A DNA stretch of 64,000 nt from an uncultured Cellvibrionales bacterium (GTDB taxonomy: Bacteria; Pseudomonadota; Gammaproteobacteria; Pseudomonadales; GM7GCV1): positions 1-64,000 of the forward strand of contig CAJXYP010000009.1 in NCBI GenBank assembly GCA_913063225.1. The letters run 5' to 3'. Positions 6,876 to 16,277 of the stretch are shown here, piece by piece. The number at the start of each line of letters is the position of its first letter. Within the stretch, counting starts at the first letter, position 1. A program made the translations under genes and the position numbers. The notes beneath the pieces are model-generated. The model did no database searches and was not told the origin of the DNA. It was given only the letters and a program-made list of their open reading frames with translations.

Positions 6876-9800
6876 CTAAATAATGACCTCCAGATGGAGG
6901 TTGGCAGCGGGGAAATAAAGTAGCGTTTTGATCTCTATTTTCTTATCAAATAGGGATTTGTATCGGGTCATTTGCGCAGAATATTTATTCTTCTGAACAG
7001 TCAAAAAACCTTCATCTGATTGGCCTTCGGCGGGAGCGGCAGATTTGTAATCAATAATCCAACGAACCTCAGTCTGATCAGCGAGTTCAATAAAAGTCCG
7101 ATCGATAATGGATCGAATCAAAGAACCGTCAGGCAGCAGTTGTTCGATCTCAAGCTCGCTGGCTGATTCCTTGTGGTCGGAATTCAGTATCCACTTTCCT
7201 ATATCGCTGGTAGTGGCATTTTTGTAAGCCTTATCCAATCTATTCAAAGCCTCGTCGCGACTGGCTTTGTCCAAACCAGAGAGACTCAGCTCTTTTTCCC
7301 AGTTACTTACCCGGTTTTCTTGGCTTTGGTTTTTGGCTACTCGCATCAGATCTTGATGTAATAGGTTGCCTATCAAGCGTTGCAGTAAATTTTCACGGAA
7401 GCTATAGCCCGAGCCGAGATCGAGATCGATATTGCTCTCGCTCTCGTTTGAGACCTCGGTTTCAAGTTTTACGCTGGCACGAGCAGAGAATCGGCGTATG
7501 CCGTTTAATTCCAAGGTTGGTTTATCGGCCGATAACCAGGCTTCTGCCTCCAATAAAGGTGCAGGGTCTAGGCCAGCGCAAAACTGCGGCTGATGGATTT
7601 GCCAGAGTAGTGCCATTAGCGAGTTGGTCCCCGGCGCTTTCCAATCTTCGTTTTTCTCATCCCAGTTGTCGACAACGCCGGTCAGATGCAGGGTTTTTAT
7701 GGCTCGGGTGCTGGCGACGTAGAGCAATCGAGAGGATTCATCCCGCACGCGCTCTTTCTCGTCCGCTAATAGCCATTCGTATATCGCATCGGCTTCGCCG
7801 CGTGCAGGCTTGGCGGCAGCTAAAAACCCGGTGTGACCGTCTGGGTATTCGCGCTCCTGCCAGAGCAGGGCAGGCCTCTCTGAACGGCCACTGCGTCCTC
7901 TTTGTAACTGGGGAAGGTATACATGATCGAATTCGAGACCTTTTGCCGCGTGCATGGTCATGATTTTTAGCGGCGTCTGAATATCGGTATCCGGCTTCGC
8001 AAAAAGTTGATCGAGCTCGATTTGAAAATTTTCCAAGTCCGCTATTAGACCGCCAGAACTGTGTTGCTCAGCAAGGTCTAGATAGTCTTCCAGGTCTTGC
8101 TGGTGAGTCGTATTGAACAGACTCATATCGCCCTGCAATGCCTGCCATTGGGATCGCACCAGACTGCGCAAATCGACTAGCCCCAACTGCAGCTTGGCCT
8201 TATCCAATACGAGCCTTAATTTGGCCAGAATTTGTTGCCCTTCAGTACTGATACCTTGAATTGCTGCACTTGAATCTATGCGCGTCCAGAGATTGTCGGA
8301 TAGGTTCTGGGAATTGTCGTTGCAGAGCTGGTGAAGATCCGACATATCCAACCCAAGCATGGGTGTGCGCAACAAGCTAAGCCAGGCAATCCGGTCAGCA
8401 GGGCTATGCAGCGCTCGCACCAATGAATGCATGTCCAAGACATGCATGCGTTGACCCAGGGGTTCAATTTTTTGCGCTTGCCATGGGATATCGCGTGCTT
8501 TTAGTGCAGGCACCAGATCCCGCAGATGGGAACGTGCTCTCACTAGAACAGCGATAGACTCAGCGCCGTTTTCTAGCTGTAGCTGAATAGAGTCGACTAT
8601 GGCTTCTGCTTCTTCACTAGCTTGCAGGTATCCCACAATAGCCACTTCAGCGTCTGCCATTACCGGTTTTTGTGCGGTACTCGCTCGATAGCTAACACGG
8701 CCACGGGTCCGGTCGTCTTGGTCCGGCAGGATTTCAGAAAAACTCCTATTTACCCACTCGACTATTTGTGGCGCTGAACGAAAATTGGCGGCGAGATCTA
8801 AAGACTCCGGCAAAATTCCGCCGATGCCGAGCTCCCGAGCGCGGATAAAAAGTCCTACATTGGCTTTTCTGAATCCATAGATGGATTGCATGGCATCGCC
8901 CACTAAAAACAACGTGCGGCCATCACCGGGTTCCCAGCCCGCCATTAAGCGTTCAAGCAGGCTTACCTGCAAAGAAGAGGTGTCTTGGAACTCGTCTACC
9001 AGGATGTGACGAATACGGTAGTCGAGGCGCAGATTGAGCCGGGTGGGGTTGTCCGGTTCACCAAGTGCATCTAGCGCAGCAATAGAGACAGCGGCAAAAT
9101 CTACTTCGCCGCCATGGGCAAAAATCAGTTTTAACTCAGCCGCCAATATTGGCAGGCAGCTGGCCAGGGCCGACAAGCTTTGGTTGCCTTCATCCGCATC
9201 TTGATTAACCAAAGGCAGCAATCTAACGCGATTAAGCTGGTCTACTAATATTGGGTGATCTTCAAGTAGGGGCAAAAATTCCTTTATTCGCGCTATCATC
9301 GCCGCTTCTTTTGGTCCCGCATTCTTTGGCGGGAAACCATTTTTCTTATTGATTCCCCCCGGTTTACGAGCAGTGCCGCCTTTGGTAAGCAACATATTTG
9401 CCAGGGCTTGCCAGTTCGCTAGGTATGAACCATTGGAAAATTCTTTATCGCTAAACTGAATCGCAAAAACATCATCTTGTGGCTCCAGGTTACTAAGAGA
9501 GTATTCAAATAGTACGCCCAGCTCAGCCATATCAATATGAGTAAGTAGCTGCCTTAGCCGCACGAGCTCTTCGTCTATTAGCCGATGTAGGTTCTCTGAT
9601 AGCTGATCAGTGCCAAATTCCGGATTAAGAATAAGATCCAGCCAACTTGCTCTCGATCCGAGCATATCCGCGAGAAGCCCGGCGAGGCTGTCTTGATTGC
9701 CTTCAAAGTGGCGCACTAGGTGCCGAACCGCCTGACCAAGCTGGTCATCCCTACCTATGTGTGTGAGTAGGGCCTCAGCGGCTCGGCGGTAATGATCATA

Positions 9801-10286
9801 GGGGCGTTCCGTTAGCGCTTCCGGAGTACTGGCTCCGGTTTCCAGACTCAGTCTTTGAGTTAGATAGCTGCAAAACCCATCAATGGTTTGCAGGCGCAAT
9901 CGCTCGGGGTTTTCGAGTAGATTCCAGCCTTGCAGCCGGTCTTGCTCTAGTGCCTTTAAGGCATCTAGGCGAACCGATTTATCGTGTTCATTCTCTTTTT
10001 CGTTCTCTTGTTGCGAGCCTGCTTCCTCATCATCTACAGCACTCCTCAAAGCCAATAGTATTCGATGGCGCATCTCTGCGGCAGCTTTTCGCGTGAAGGT
10101 GATTGCTAGTATTTCTTCCGGTTGTTCCGAGATCGCCAACAGGCGCAATATTCGTTGTACCAAAAGTGACGTTTTACCTGAACCCGCGGGCGCGCTGACG
10201 GCATAGGATTGACTGACATCCAGAGCTGCCTTTCGTTGGCTTTGATCGGAAGGCCGATTAGAAGCAGAAGTATTGGCGCTGGTCAT
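6876..10286 (-). CDS. addA: AddA-like UvrD-family helicase/exonuclease, double-strand-break repair
   Basis: About 1136 aa. Superfamily 1 helicase motifs run in order: Walker A APAGSGKTSLLVQRIL near the N-terminus, LAITFTRKAAAEM (Ia), HILVDEFQDTSSLQ (II), LFLVGDAMQSIYGFRKAN (III), MTMHAAKGLEFDHVYLP (V) and LLYVASTRA (VI). The C-terminus holds a RecB-family nuclease motif, WIIDYKSAAPAEG. This matches AddA, which resects broken DNA ends for recombination with its partner AddB. ATG 10286 overlaps the addB stop by four bases (ATGA) with GGAG seven bases upstream, so I use it rather than ATG 10325. RecBCD is not visible in this window. Confidence 0.88.
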   Translation of the reverse strand: MTSANTSASNRPSDQSQRKAALDVSQSYAVSAPAGSGKTSLLVQRILRLLAISEQPEEILAITFTRKAAAEMRHRILLALRSAVDDEEAGSQQENEKENEHDKSVRLDALKALEQDRLQGWNLLENPERLRLQTIDGFCSYLTQRLSLETGASTPEALTERPYDHYRRAAEALLTHIGRDDQLGQAVRHLVRHFEGNQDSLAGLLADMLGSRASWLDLILNPEFGTDQLSENLHRLIDEELVRLRQLLTHIDMAELGVLFEYSLSNLEPQDDVFAIQFSDKEFSNGSYLANWQALANMLLTKGGTARKPGGINKKNGFPPKNAGPKEAAMIARIKEFLPLLEDHPILVDQLNRVRLLPLVNQDADEGNQSLSALASCLPILAAELKLIFAHGGEVDFAAVSIAALDALGEPDNPTRLNLRLDYRIRHILVDEFQDTSSLQVSLLERLMAGWEPGDGRTLFLVGDAMQSIYGFRKANVGLFIRARELGIGGILPESLDLAANFRSAPQIVEWVNRSFSEILPDQDDRTRGRVSYRASTAQKPVMADAEVAIVGYLQASEEAEAIVDSIQLQLENGAESIAVLVRARSHLRDLVPALKARDIPWQAQKIEPLGQRMHVLDMHSLVRALHSPADRIAWLSLLRTPMLGLDMSDLHQLCNDNSQNLSDNLWTRIDSSAAIQGISTEGQQILAKLRLVLDKAKLQLGLVDLRSLVRSQWQALQGDMSLFNTTHQQDLEDYLDLAEQHSSGGLIADLENFQIELDQLFAKPDTDIQTPLKIMTMHAAKGLEFDHVYLPQLQRGRSGRSERPALLWQEREYPDGHTGFLAAAKPARGEADAIYEWLLADEKERVRDESSRLLYVASTRAIKTLHLTGVVDNWDEKNEDWKAPGTNSLMALLWQIHQPQFCAGLDPAPLLEAEAWLSADKPTLELNGIRRFSARASVKLETEVSNESESNIDLDLGSGYSFRENLLQRLIGNLLHQDLMRVAKNQSQENRVSNWEKELSLSGLDKASRDEALNRLDKAYKNATTSDIGKWILNSDHKESASELEIEQLLPDGSLIRSIIDRTFIELADQTEVRWIIDYKSAAPAEGQSDEGFLTVQKNKYSAQMTRYKSLFDKKIEIKTLLYFPAANLHLEVII

Positions 10287-12934
10287 GGCGAGTCTCCAAC
10301 TTTTCCTTCCAATCCATCTTTCCAATCCTGTATATCTTGATATTCCGGCATGCGATGCAAGCCAACCAGTTCGTCTCGTCGAGCGAAATTGCTTTTGGTT
10401 TCAAACACCCTGGAATCGCCCTCGGCGTAGGCTATGGCCAGAGCCGTTAAATCTAACTTCCATTGATCCATTTGCTCAGACCAATCTTCGATCGGTTTTA
10501 AAGCGCGTATTCCGGAATCACTACTAATGCCTTTAAGGCTTGTATTACCAGAAACCACTATGGCAAAGGCGAGCCCCGCAATGTTCTGGTCTAGGCTGAT
10601 GGCGTAAAGAGGCAGCTGTGCGGCTGATGGAGGAGATGAAAGTAAATCTCTATCCGAAGCGCTGGCCCCGGACTTGTAATCGATAAGTAGCTTGCTGCCT
10701 TCTTCGAGCTGGTCAATACGGTCTATACGCAAGCTGAGATTAAGATCTCCTACTTTGGCATGTAGCTCCTGCTCTCTGGCCTCAACAACAAAGGCTGGCC
10801 TGCTGCGCTCAAAGTTAAGCCATTGCAGCAGCACAGCGCAGAAGCTGTGTTTAAGCTGGTCAAAGTAGGCTAATTCCAGATTAAAGTTTTTGCTTTGCCA
10901 GATTAGTAATTCTTCACCAACAATCTTATCGATAAGCTCGCGAAGCTGGTCTTCAGTAGAGGCATTCAGCGCGGCAGAGTTTCCAAGGTTTGCCCAAATT
11001 TGATCTAAACAGGCGTGCAGAATATTGCCGCGATGGTGAGGGCCGATACCAAGGAAAGCCTCAGCAAATGGCCTGGCCTTAAGTCTTAATACCGCGAAAG
11101 CACTGAAAGGCGATGCCGCCATCAGGTTGAAAAGCGTGCTGCCGCCTTTTGTGGTTCCGCCATTCTTTTCCGGTGCAGAGCCGGTGTTTTCGAGAGCCGG
11201 GCCAGAACTACAATCTACCCACTGCCAATGCTTGGCATTGTGCACAAGCCGATTTTCTGTCACTGGCTGTGCATCGGCATAAAGGCCTGGATCGAGTGTC
11301 GGATAGCTGGGAAGCAAGGGACTGAACTCAGTAATTCTGTCCGCGTCATTTTGCGCAATGCTAAAAACTAGCTGTTTACAATTGCCACGAAGTTGCTCAA
11401 ACAAGTTTATACAAAAGTCGCGTTCCTGTTCCGGTTTCGATCGCGGCATTGCCTGCTGAATTTGAAGCTGAATCGGCACTAGTGGATCCGGACGCACCAT
11501 GGAAGGCCAATGGTCAGAGTCGGCACCCAATAGCCATATATGCTCAAAGCCCACCGCACTATCGATGGTATTAAGCATGTTGATGCCTGCCGAGGGTTTG
11601 TCGGCACTGATCTGTGCAGATTGAACGAGTCTTCGCAGAAGTCCTAATGCACGGGAATAGCTGGTTTTCTCCTCGATGGCGCCCAGAGAAACAAGCTCTG
11701 TGAGAAGGTCGTTCCAAAGTTCCACCAGATTGGAATGTTCAGCACCCATTGGTCGCTGCCCCGGCCAACCAAAGGCGGAAAGCTGGTGGCTAAATTGCTC
11801 TGCCCAGTATTGAAGGCTGTGCTGAGAATCATCAAGTACAGCGCCTTTTTGGGCGTCGGTTAAGCGCTGTGCCAGTGTATCTTGGCGCTCTAGGCCAAGT
11901 GTGGTAGCGGTTGTTCTGGCCGTATTTAGCAAATCCCGGGGTTGAAGATATTTTCGTTCCAGCGAACATAGCTGGGTTTCCCAAAGACTGCGTTGCTCAA
12001 TATCGGCGGGATAATTCCCCCAAAAAGGCGATCTGATAATTGCTCTACAATTGGCGCGGGTCAATCGGTGTTGGTTCAGATCTAGCAGGCGCAACGCGCT
12101 ATCGAGAATACCGCTATCTTTGGCTTTTCTTGGAAAACATATGCGCAGTGTATTGGACGGCCCAAGATGGGAACTAAGATTACGAACCGCAGAACTCTCA
12201 GTTGCTGAGTCAGTACAGATGATGCCAATTTTGCTACTTTTCTTTTTGTCGGCGCCAATTGAGTTAGCCCAGAGCGCCGCAGCCTGAAGTTCCTGTTCTT
12301 GAGTTTCGAATTTGGCCTGAAAGCAATCGGCAGAAGAATCTTTGTCGCGCCAGGCTTGTTGTTGGAATTCTTGGAAAGCCGCTTCAACGCATCGCTGGTG
12401 CAGTGGAGGTAGGGCATCACCCGTGCCCAGATAAAGTACTGACCTCTGTTTAATCTCAGGCGGATGCTGTTTGAGCGCTAGGTCGGCCTGATTGAGGCCC
12501 AGAGTGTTTAAGCGGTCTTCAAAAGAATTACACCAGCTTCCTAGTTTTAGGTCGTTGTATTCCTCCAGCACTTCAAGCTTGGATCGTTCAACCTGCCATC
12601 TCAGCATATGTAGCCAGGCGCTGTGAGCTTGGGGTGCCAGTATAGAGGCCTGCAAGTCAGGGAAGTCCTGACTGTCTCGTTCGATGATCTGTTCCCACAA
12701 CTGCAACATTTGCTGACGATTAGCCAGACGCTGATTAGTCTGTTGCAGGTATTCCTGAGCGCGGTTTTGAATCCAGCTTTCTATGTCAGAAATACGGGAA
12801 AAGTAACCTAGGTTTTGGTTTGCTCGCTCTAACAGCATAGTTTTGAGTTCTCTGGCGATACTTGCATTGGCAGTAATAACTTGCAGATCGGGCTGCTGTT
12901 CAATGCTTTTACAAAGGTTCTCGATATCAGTCAT
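10283..12934 (-). CDS. addB: AddB-like PD-(D/E)XK nuclease, partner of AddA
   Basis: 883 aa. The C-terminal ~250 residues contain a RecB-type nuclease: HHRGNILHACLDQIWANLG, then LLIDYKSGAS with the D-x-K catalytic motif, then SAAQLPLYAI. The central part has degenerate helicase-like segments (HIWLLGADSDHWPSMVRPDP), and the N-terminus has no complete Walker A motif. This fits the short AddB-like 'probable DNA repair protein' family of proteobacteria that sits beside AddA. The cysteines of the iron-sulfur cluster of Bacillus AddB are not evident. It overlaps murI by eight bases upstream and addA by four bases downstream, giving a tight murI-addB-addA unit. Confidence 0.83.
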   Translation of the reverse strand: MTDIENLCKSIEQQPDLQVITANASIARELKTMLLERANQNLGYFSRISDIESWIQNRAQEYLQQTNQRLANRQQMLQLWEQIIERDSQDFPDLQASILAPQAHSAWLHMLRWQVERSKLEVLEEYNDLKLGSWCNSFEDRLNTLGLNQADLALKQHPPEIKQRSVLYLGTGDALPPLHQRCVEAAFQEFQQQAWRDKDSSADCFQAKFETQEQELQAAALWANSIGADKKKSSKIGIICTDSATESSAVRNLSSHLGPSNTLRICFPRKAKDSGILDSALRLLDLNQHRLTRANCRAIIRSPFWGNYPADIEQRSLWETQLCSLERKYLQPRDLLNTARTTATTLGLERQDTLAQRLTDAQKGAVLDDSQHSLQYWAEQFSHQLSAFGWPGQRPMGAEHSNLVELWNDLLTELVSLGAIEEKTSYSRALGLLRRLVQSAQISADKPSAGINMLNTIDSAVGFEHIWLLGADSDHWPSMVRPDPLVPIQLQIQQAMPRSKPEQERDFCINLFEQLRGNCKQLVFSIAQNDADRITEFSPLLPSYPTLDPGLYADAQPVTENRLVHNAKHWQWVDCSSGPALENTGSAPEKNGGTTKGGSTLFNLMAASPFSAFAVLRLKARPFAEAFLGIGPHHRGNILHACLDQIWANLGNSAALNASTEDQLRELIDKIVGEELLIWQSKNFNLELAYFDQLKHSFCAVLLQWLNFERSRPAFVVEAREQELHAKVGDLNLSLRIDRIDQLEEGSKLLIDYKSGASASDRDLLSSPPSAAQLPLYAISLDQNIAGLAFAIVVSGNTSLKGISSDSGIRALKPIEDWSEQMDQWKLDLTALAIAYAEGDSRVFETKSNFARRDELVGLHRMPEYQDIQDWKDGLEGKVGDSP

Positions 12935-13769
12935 GGCAATCGATTGAAATTATTTGCAGATGGTCGCAATTAAGATTGACTAAGTAGGCTTTAAGCGCGT
13001 TGATATTTGCGTCATCACCGGTGAGCCATGCTTGGTGCAGACTTTTTCCGGTGAGCTCTTGACCCTGCTTGGCTTGACCCTGTTGAGGCAGCAGAGTCGA
13101 TACACGCCGCGCGATAGCGGCGCCGGATTCTACCCAATGCTTAATATGCGGCATCTCTGCCTTAAGTTCATCCATCAGCAAAGGGAAATGGGTGCAGGCC
13201 AATACGACCGTGTCCAGTTGATCAGCCTTGGGATTCTGTAACAGGGGTTCGAGAATAGCCTTTAGTCGATCAGAGTCGGGCGATATCCCCCGCACTTTAT
13301 CCTCGGCGAGTTCGACCAGCTCAGTGGAGCCCAGCAGCATAACTTCTTTGTCCGGTGCAAAATCAGCTATTAGCTGCCGGGTGTAGTCTCGTGAAACCGT
13401 TGCAGGGGTAGCCAACATGGCAATATGACCAGATTCACTAAGCTCTGCGGCCGGTTTTATGGCAGGAACCACGCCCACAAAGGGAATGTCATACTTTTCT
13501 CTAAGGCTTGGTAATGCGACAGTACTCGCAGAATTGCAGGCTACTACCACTAAATCGGGTGAGAATTTGATGATGAGTTGCTCAAGTACCCTGTGAACAC
13601 GCCCGATAAGCGAGTATTCTGTGCGTGTGCCGTAAGGGAAGCCGGCGTTGTCGCTGACAAAGATAACCTCCAGACCAGGTATCTGTTCCAGCAGTGCGTG
13701 AAATACGGTTAATCCACCCACTCCTGAATCAAATACCAGTACTTTAGAGTTTTGGTTTTCTGCAATCAT
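12927..13769 (-). CDS. murI: Glutamate racemase
   Basis: About 280 aa. MurI converts L-glutamate to D-glutamate for peptidoglycan in the cytoplasm. The N-terminal VLVFDSGVGGLTVFHALL, the first catalytic cysteine in VVACNSAST and the second in VLACTHFPLLMDEL are all present at the usual places. ATG 13769 is chosen; an in-frame TTG lies two codons upstream. The end overlaps addB by eight bases, so the cell-wall gene is co-transcribed with the repair genes. Confidence 0.93.
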   Translation of the reverse strand: MIAENQNSKVLVFDSGVGGLTVFHALLEQIPGLEVIFVSDNAGFPYGTRTEYSLIGRVHRVLEQLIIKFSPDLVVVACNSASTVALPSLREKYDIPFVGVVPAIKPAAELSESGHIAMLATPATVSRDYTRQLIADFAPDKEVMLLGSTELVELAEDKVRGISPDSDRLKAILEPLLQNPKADQLDTVVLACTHFPLLMDELKAEMPHIKHWVESGAAIARRVSTLLPQQGQAKQGQELTGKSLHQAWLTGDDANINALKAYLVNLNCDHLQIISIDCHD

Positions 13770-13990
13770 CGACAAATTCTGCCAGAGACATCCTTGGTTG
13801 TATGTGGACTCGAGAGTGTAAGCAATAGTGTAAGCAAGAGTTTAGGCTAATGCGCGTAATACAAGGAGTTTAAATTAGAGCGCGCTGAGCAGAAAGCCAT
13901 GAATTTATTTTTGTTACGGCTGTGACCCAGTCCCCGTTTTGCTAAGTACCCCGTGGTACGACGGAAATGCATTAATTTGTTAGTTATAGA

Positions 13991-14014
13991 AGAGTAGAAA
14001 GCAGAGTAGAAAGC
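13991..14014 (+). repeat. Two tandem copies of AGAGTAGAAAGC
   Basis: Two exact 12-bp units abut each other; a third partial copy (TAGAAAGCAG) follows at about 14031-14040. They lie just upstream of the cyclic-nucleotide-binding gene. A short coupled frame, ATG 14018 to TGA 14053 (11 codons), overlaps that gene's start by four bases. Confidence 0.6.
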
Positions 14015-14049
14015 AAAATGGATAACTTAATAGAAAGCAGAACAGAAGA

Positions 14050-14403
14050 ATGATCGATTTTCAGAATGAAAAAGACTTCGTCGCCTACAAAGAAGGCGAT
14101 GTTATTTTTTCAGAGGGCGACCTCGGCAGCATTATGTACGGAATAGTTACCGGCGAAGTAGAGCTTCGTGCCGGTACTAAGTATTTGGCGACAGTAAAAG
14201 AAAATGAGCTGTTCGGTGAGATGGTGCTGCTAGATAGCCGTGAACGCAGCGCAACTGCAGTTGCTGTAGAACCCACAACCCTGGCCAAGGTCACCAAAGA
14301 AAGATTTTTGGAATACATTGCAGAAGATCCCAGCTTCGCTCTTAAAGTAATGGGCACTCTTGCGGGACGGTTGCGAGTCGAAAGCAAAATGCGCAGTTTG
14401 TAA
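14050..14403 (+). CDS. Single-domain cyclic nucleotide-binding (CRP/cNMP-fold) protein
   Basis: 117 aa consisting of one cNMP-binding beta-roll: FVAYKEGDVIFSEGDLGSIM, then GIVTGEVELR, then ENELFGEMVLLDSRERSATA, which is the phosphate-binding cassette (FGEMxLLxxxxRSATA), then a C-terminal helix. No helix-turn-helix follows, so it is a stand-alone sensor module and not a CRP-type transcription factor. It may bind cAMP or another nucleotide and act through a partner. It is followed by rmuC after about 96 bp. The ligand and partner are unknown. Confidence 0.85.
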   Translation: MIDFQNEKDFVAYKEGDVIFSEGDLGSIMYGIVTGEVELRAGTKYLATVKENELFGEMVLLDSRERSATAVAVEPTTLAKVTKERFLEYIAEDPSFALKVMGTLAGRLRVESKMRSL

Positions 14404-14499
14404 ATAAGCTTTTCCTCTGCACGAAAAGTTTTTTTGGTCTTTGCCGGTTTCTTCGGCACACTGATCGAGTTGTCATAAAAAAGAATATTTAACCGCTAA

Positions 14500-15771
14500 A
14501 TGCTTATTCAATTACCTCTTTGGGGAATTTCTCTCCTTTGCCTTTTTCTAATAGCCATTAGTACATTGGTCACTCGCGCTCTGGTATCTCGTAATTGGCA
14601 AATTCAGGCGGTAGAAGCGCGCCTGGAGCTTGAGCGAAAAATCGTTGAGCTAACCACACAGCTAGCTGAAGAACAGCGACGATTCAAAGACTTCCAGGGC
14701 CAAGATCAAGACAGAGCGAAACACCTTCAGGGCGAATTTGAACGCCTCGCAAATCGTATTTTCGAAGATAAGCAAAGCCGTTTCTCGAAAGAGAGCAAAG
14801 AATCTATAGATACCACGCTTAAGCCCTTGCGTGAGCAGGTCGACAATTTCCGTAAGCGTGTAGATGAAGTGCATATCGCTGATGTCGCGGACCGCAACCG
14901 CCTAAAAGGCCAAATCGAAGAGCTGCAAAAGCAAGCGAGTCAGATTGGTACTGATGCGGTTAGCCTGGCAAATGCCTTGAAGGGCGATTCAAAAATGCAG
15001 GGTAACTGGGGCGAGGTAGTCTTAGAACGGTTACTGGAACAATCCGGTCTGATAAAAGGCGCAGAGTACAAAACTCAGGAATCTTATACGGACGAATCTG
15101 GAAGTAGAGCAATTCCGGATGTGATTGTTCAGTTACCAGAAGATCGGGTAATGATCATCGATTCAAAAGTATCCCTGAAGCACTATCAGGCATATGTGAA
15201 CGAAGAAGACGAAGGCAAGAAAAAGGACTTACTCGCTCAGCATATAAATTCCTTGCGGACGCACTACACCGGCTTGGCCAAAAAGGAATATCAGCATCTT
15301 AAAGAGATAAACACGGTTGATTTTGTGTTTATGTTTGTACCGGTTGAACCGGCCTATCTTTTGGCGCTGAGAGAGTCTCCCGCTTTGTTCGATGAGGCGT
15401 TTGCCAAACAGGTAACGCTAGTAAGCCATACCACGCTGATGCCTATGTTGAAAACGGTGCAATCTTTGTGGCGCAATGAAAAGCAAAACCGCAATGCGCT
15501 TGAAATCGCGCGCAGCGCCGGCGAATTGCACGACAAGTTTGTATTGATGCTCGAATCCTTAGATGAGATCGGACAGCAGCTGGATAAAACTCAGGTGGCC
15601 TATCAGAAGACCAGAGACCGTTTGGGCGAAGGAAGAGGAAACCTGATCGGTTGGGTTGGTAAGCTAGAAACCTTAGGTGCCAAAACCCGTAAGGAAATGC
15701 CAGCTTCTGTAAAACACCTGCTCAAGAGCGAGCAAGAAGGAGAGCAAGAAGGAGAAGACAAGGATGATTAG
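14500..15771 (+). CDS. rmuC: DNA recombination protein RmuC
   Basis: 423 aa. An N-terminal hydrophobic helix (LWGISLLCLFLIAISTLVT) is followed by a long coiled coil (about residues 35-150, rich in E, K, Q and R). The RmuC core starts with MQGNWGEVVLERLLEQSGL and continues with RVMIIDSKVSLKHYQAY and FVFMFVPVEPAYLLAL, a PD-(D/E)XK-like fold. RmuC limits recombination at inverted repeats and is linked to genome stability and phage defence; its biochemistry is poorly known. The tail is acidic. It overlaps the following VanZ-like gene by eight bases. Confidence 0.92.
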   Translation: MLIQLPLWGISLLCLFLIAISTLVTRALVSRNWQIQAVEARLELERKIVELTTQLAEEQRRFKDFQGQDQDRAKHLQGEFERLANRIFEDKQSRFSKESKESIDTTLKPLREQVDNFRKRVDEVHIADVADRNRLKGQIEELQKQASQIGTDAVSLANALKGDSKMQGNWGEVVLERLLEQSGLIKGAEYKTQESYTDESGSRAIPDVIVQLPEDRVMIIDSKVSLKHYQAYVNEEDEGKKKDLLAQHINSLRTHYTGLAKKEYQHLKEINTVDFVFMFVPVEPAYLLALRESPALFDEAFAKQVTLVSHTTLMPMLKTVQSLWRNEKQNRNALEIARSAGELHDKFVLMLESLDEIGQQLDKTQVAYQKTRDRLGEGRGNLIGWVGKLETLGAKTRKEMPASVKHLLKSEQEGEQEGEDKDD

Positions 15772-16168
15772 TTTTATTCAGAGGGTAATAGCCCACCCAG
15801 CCTTGCAGTTATTGTTTTGGCTTCAGTTTGCGGCAGCGCTGACTATTTTTACCTATCTTACGACGACTCAGCAGTATCTACCCGCAGGTAATGCTGATGT
15901 TGTGTTGCATTTCACGGGAAACTTTCTACTGTTCCTATCTGCTCGTCTTGCCTTCCTGAAGTTTAAGAGCCACTGGTTTGTATTAGCTTTTGCGCTTATC
16001 TATGGATCCGCTATGGAGGCATCCCAACACTTTTTGCCGACCCGTTATTTCGATCCACAGGACCTGATGGCAAATTGGGCAGGTGTATTTACCGGGCTTG
16101 CCTTGGCGATTTTGATTGAGCTGGGTTGCAAAAAATTGGCCGCTCGGCAGAATCAATCATCGGACTAA
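15764..16168 (+). CDS. VanZ-like small membrane protein
   Basis: 134 aa with four predicted membrane helices. The last part, AMEASQHFLPTRYFDP followed by DLMANWAGVFTGL, is the typical VanZ-family signature (E..Q...P.R..D..D...N..G). The function of VanZ-like proteins outside glycopeptide resistance is unknown. The start lies within the end of rmuC, and the two are likely translated from one mRNA. Confidence 0.75.
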   Translation: MISFIQRVIAHPALQLLFWLQFAAALTIFTYLTTTQQYLPAGNADVVLHFTGNFLLFLSARLAFLKFKSHWFVLAFALIYGSAMEASQHFLPTRYFDPQDLMANWAGVFTGLALAILIELGCKKLAARQNQSSD

Positions 16169-16277
16169 CGCTCTAATATTTTGCGACGCCCTATACCCGG
16201 CAGACCCCAATTGAATTTCCTATCCCGTTAATAAAACGCGCGACCTCTATCTTGAGGACTCGACCACAGGAGACACC

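Noticed and set aside
7448..7963. 171-codon plus-strand frame inside addA
   Set aside because: Antisense to a well-supported helicase; arginine-rich, no motif, typical shadow of a coding region.
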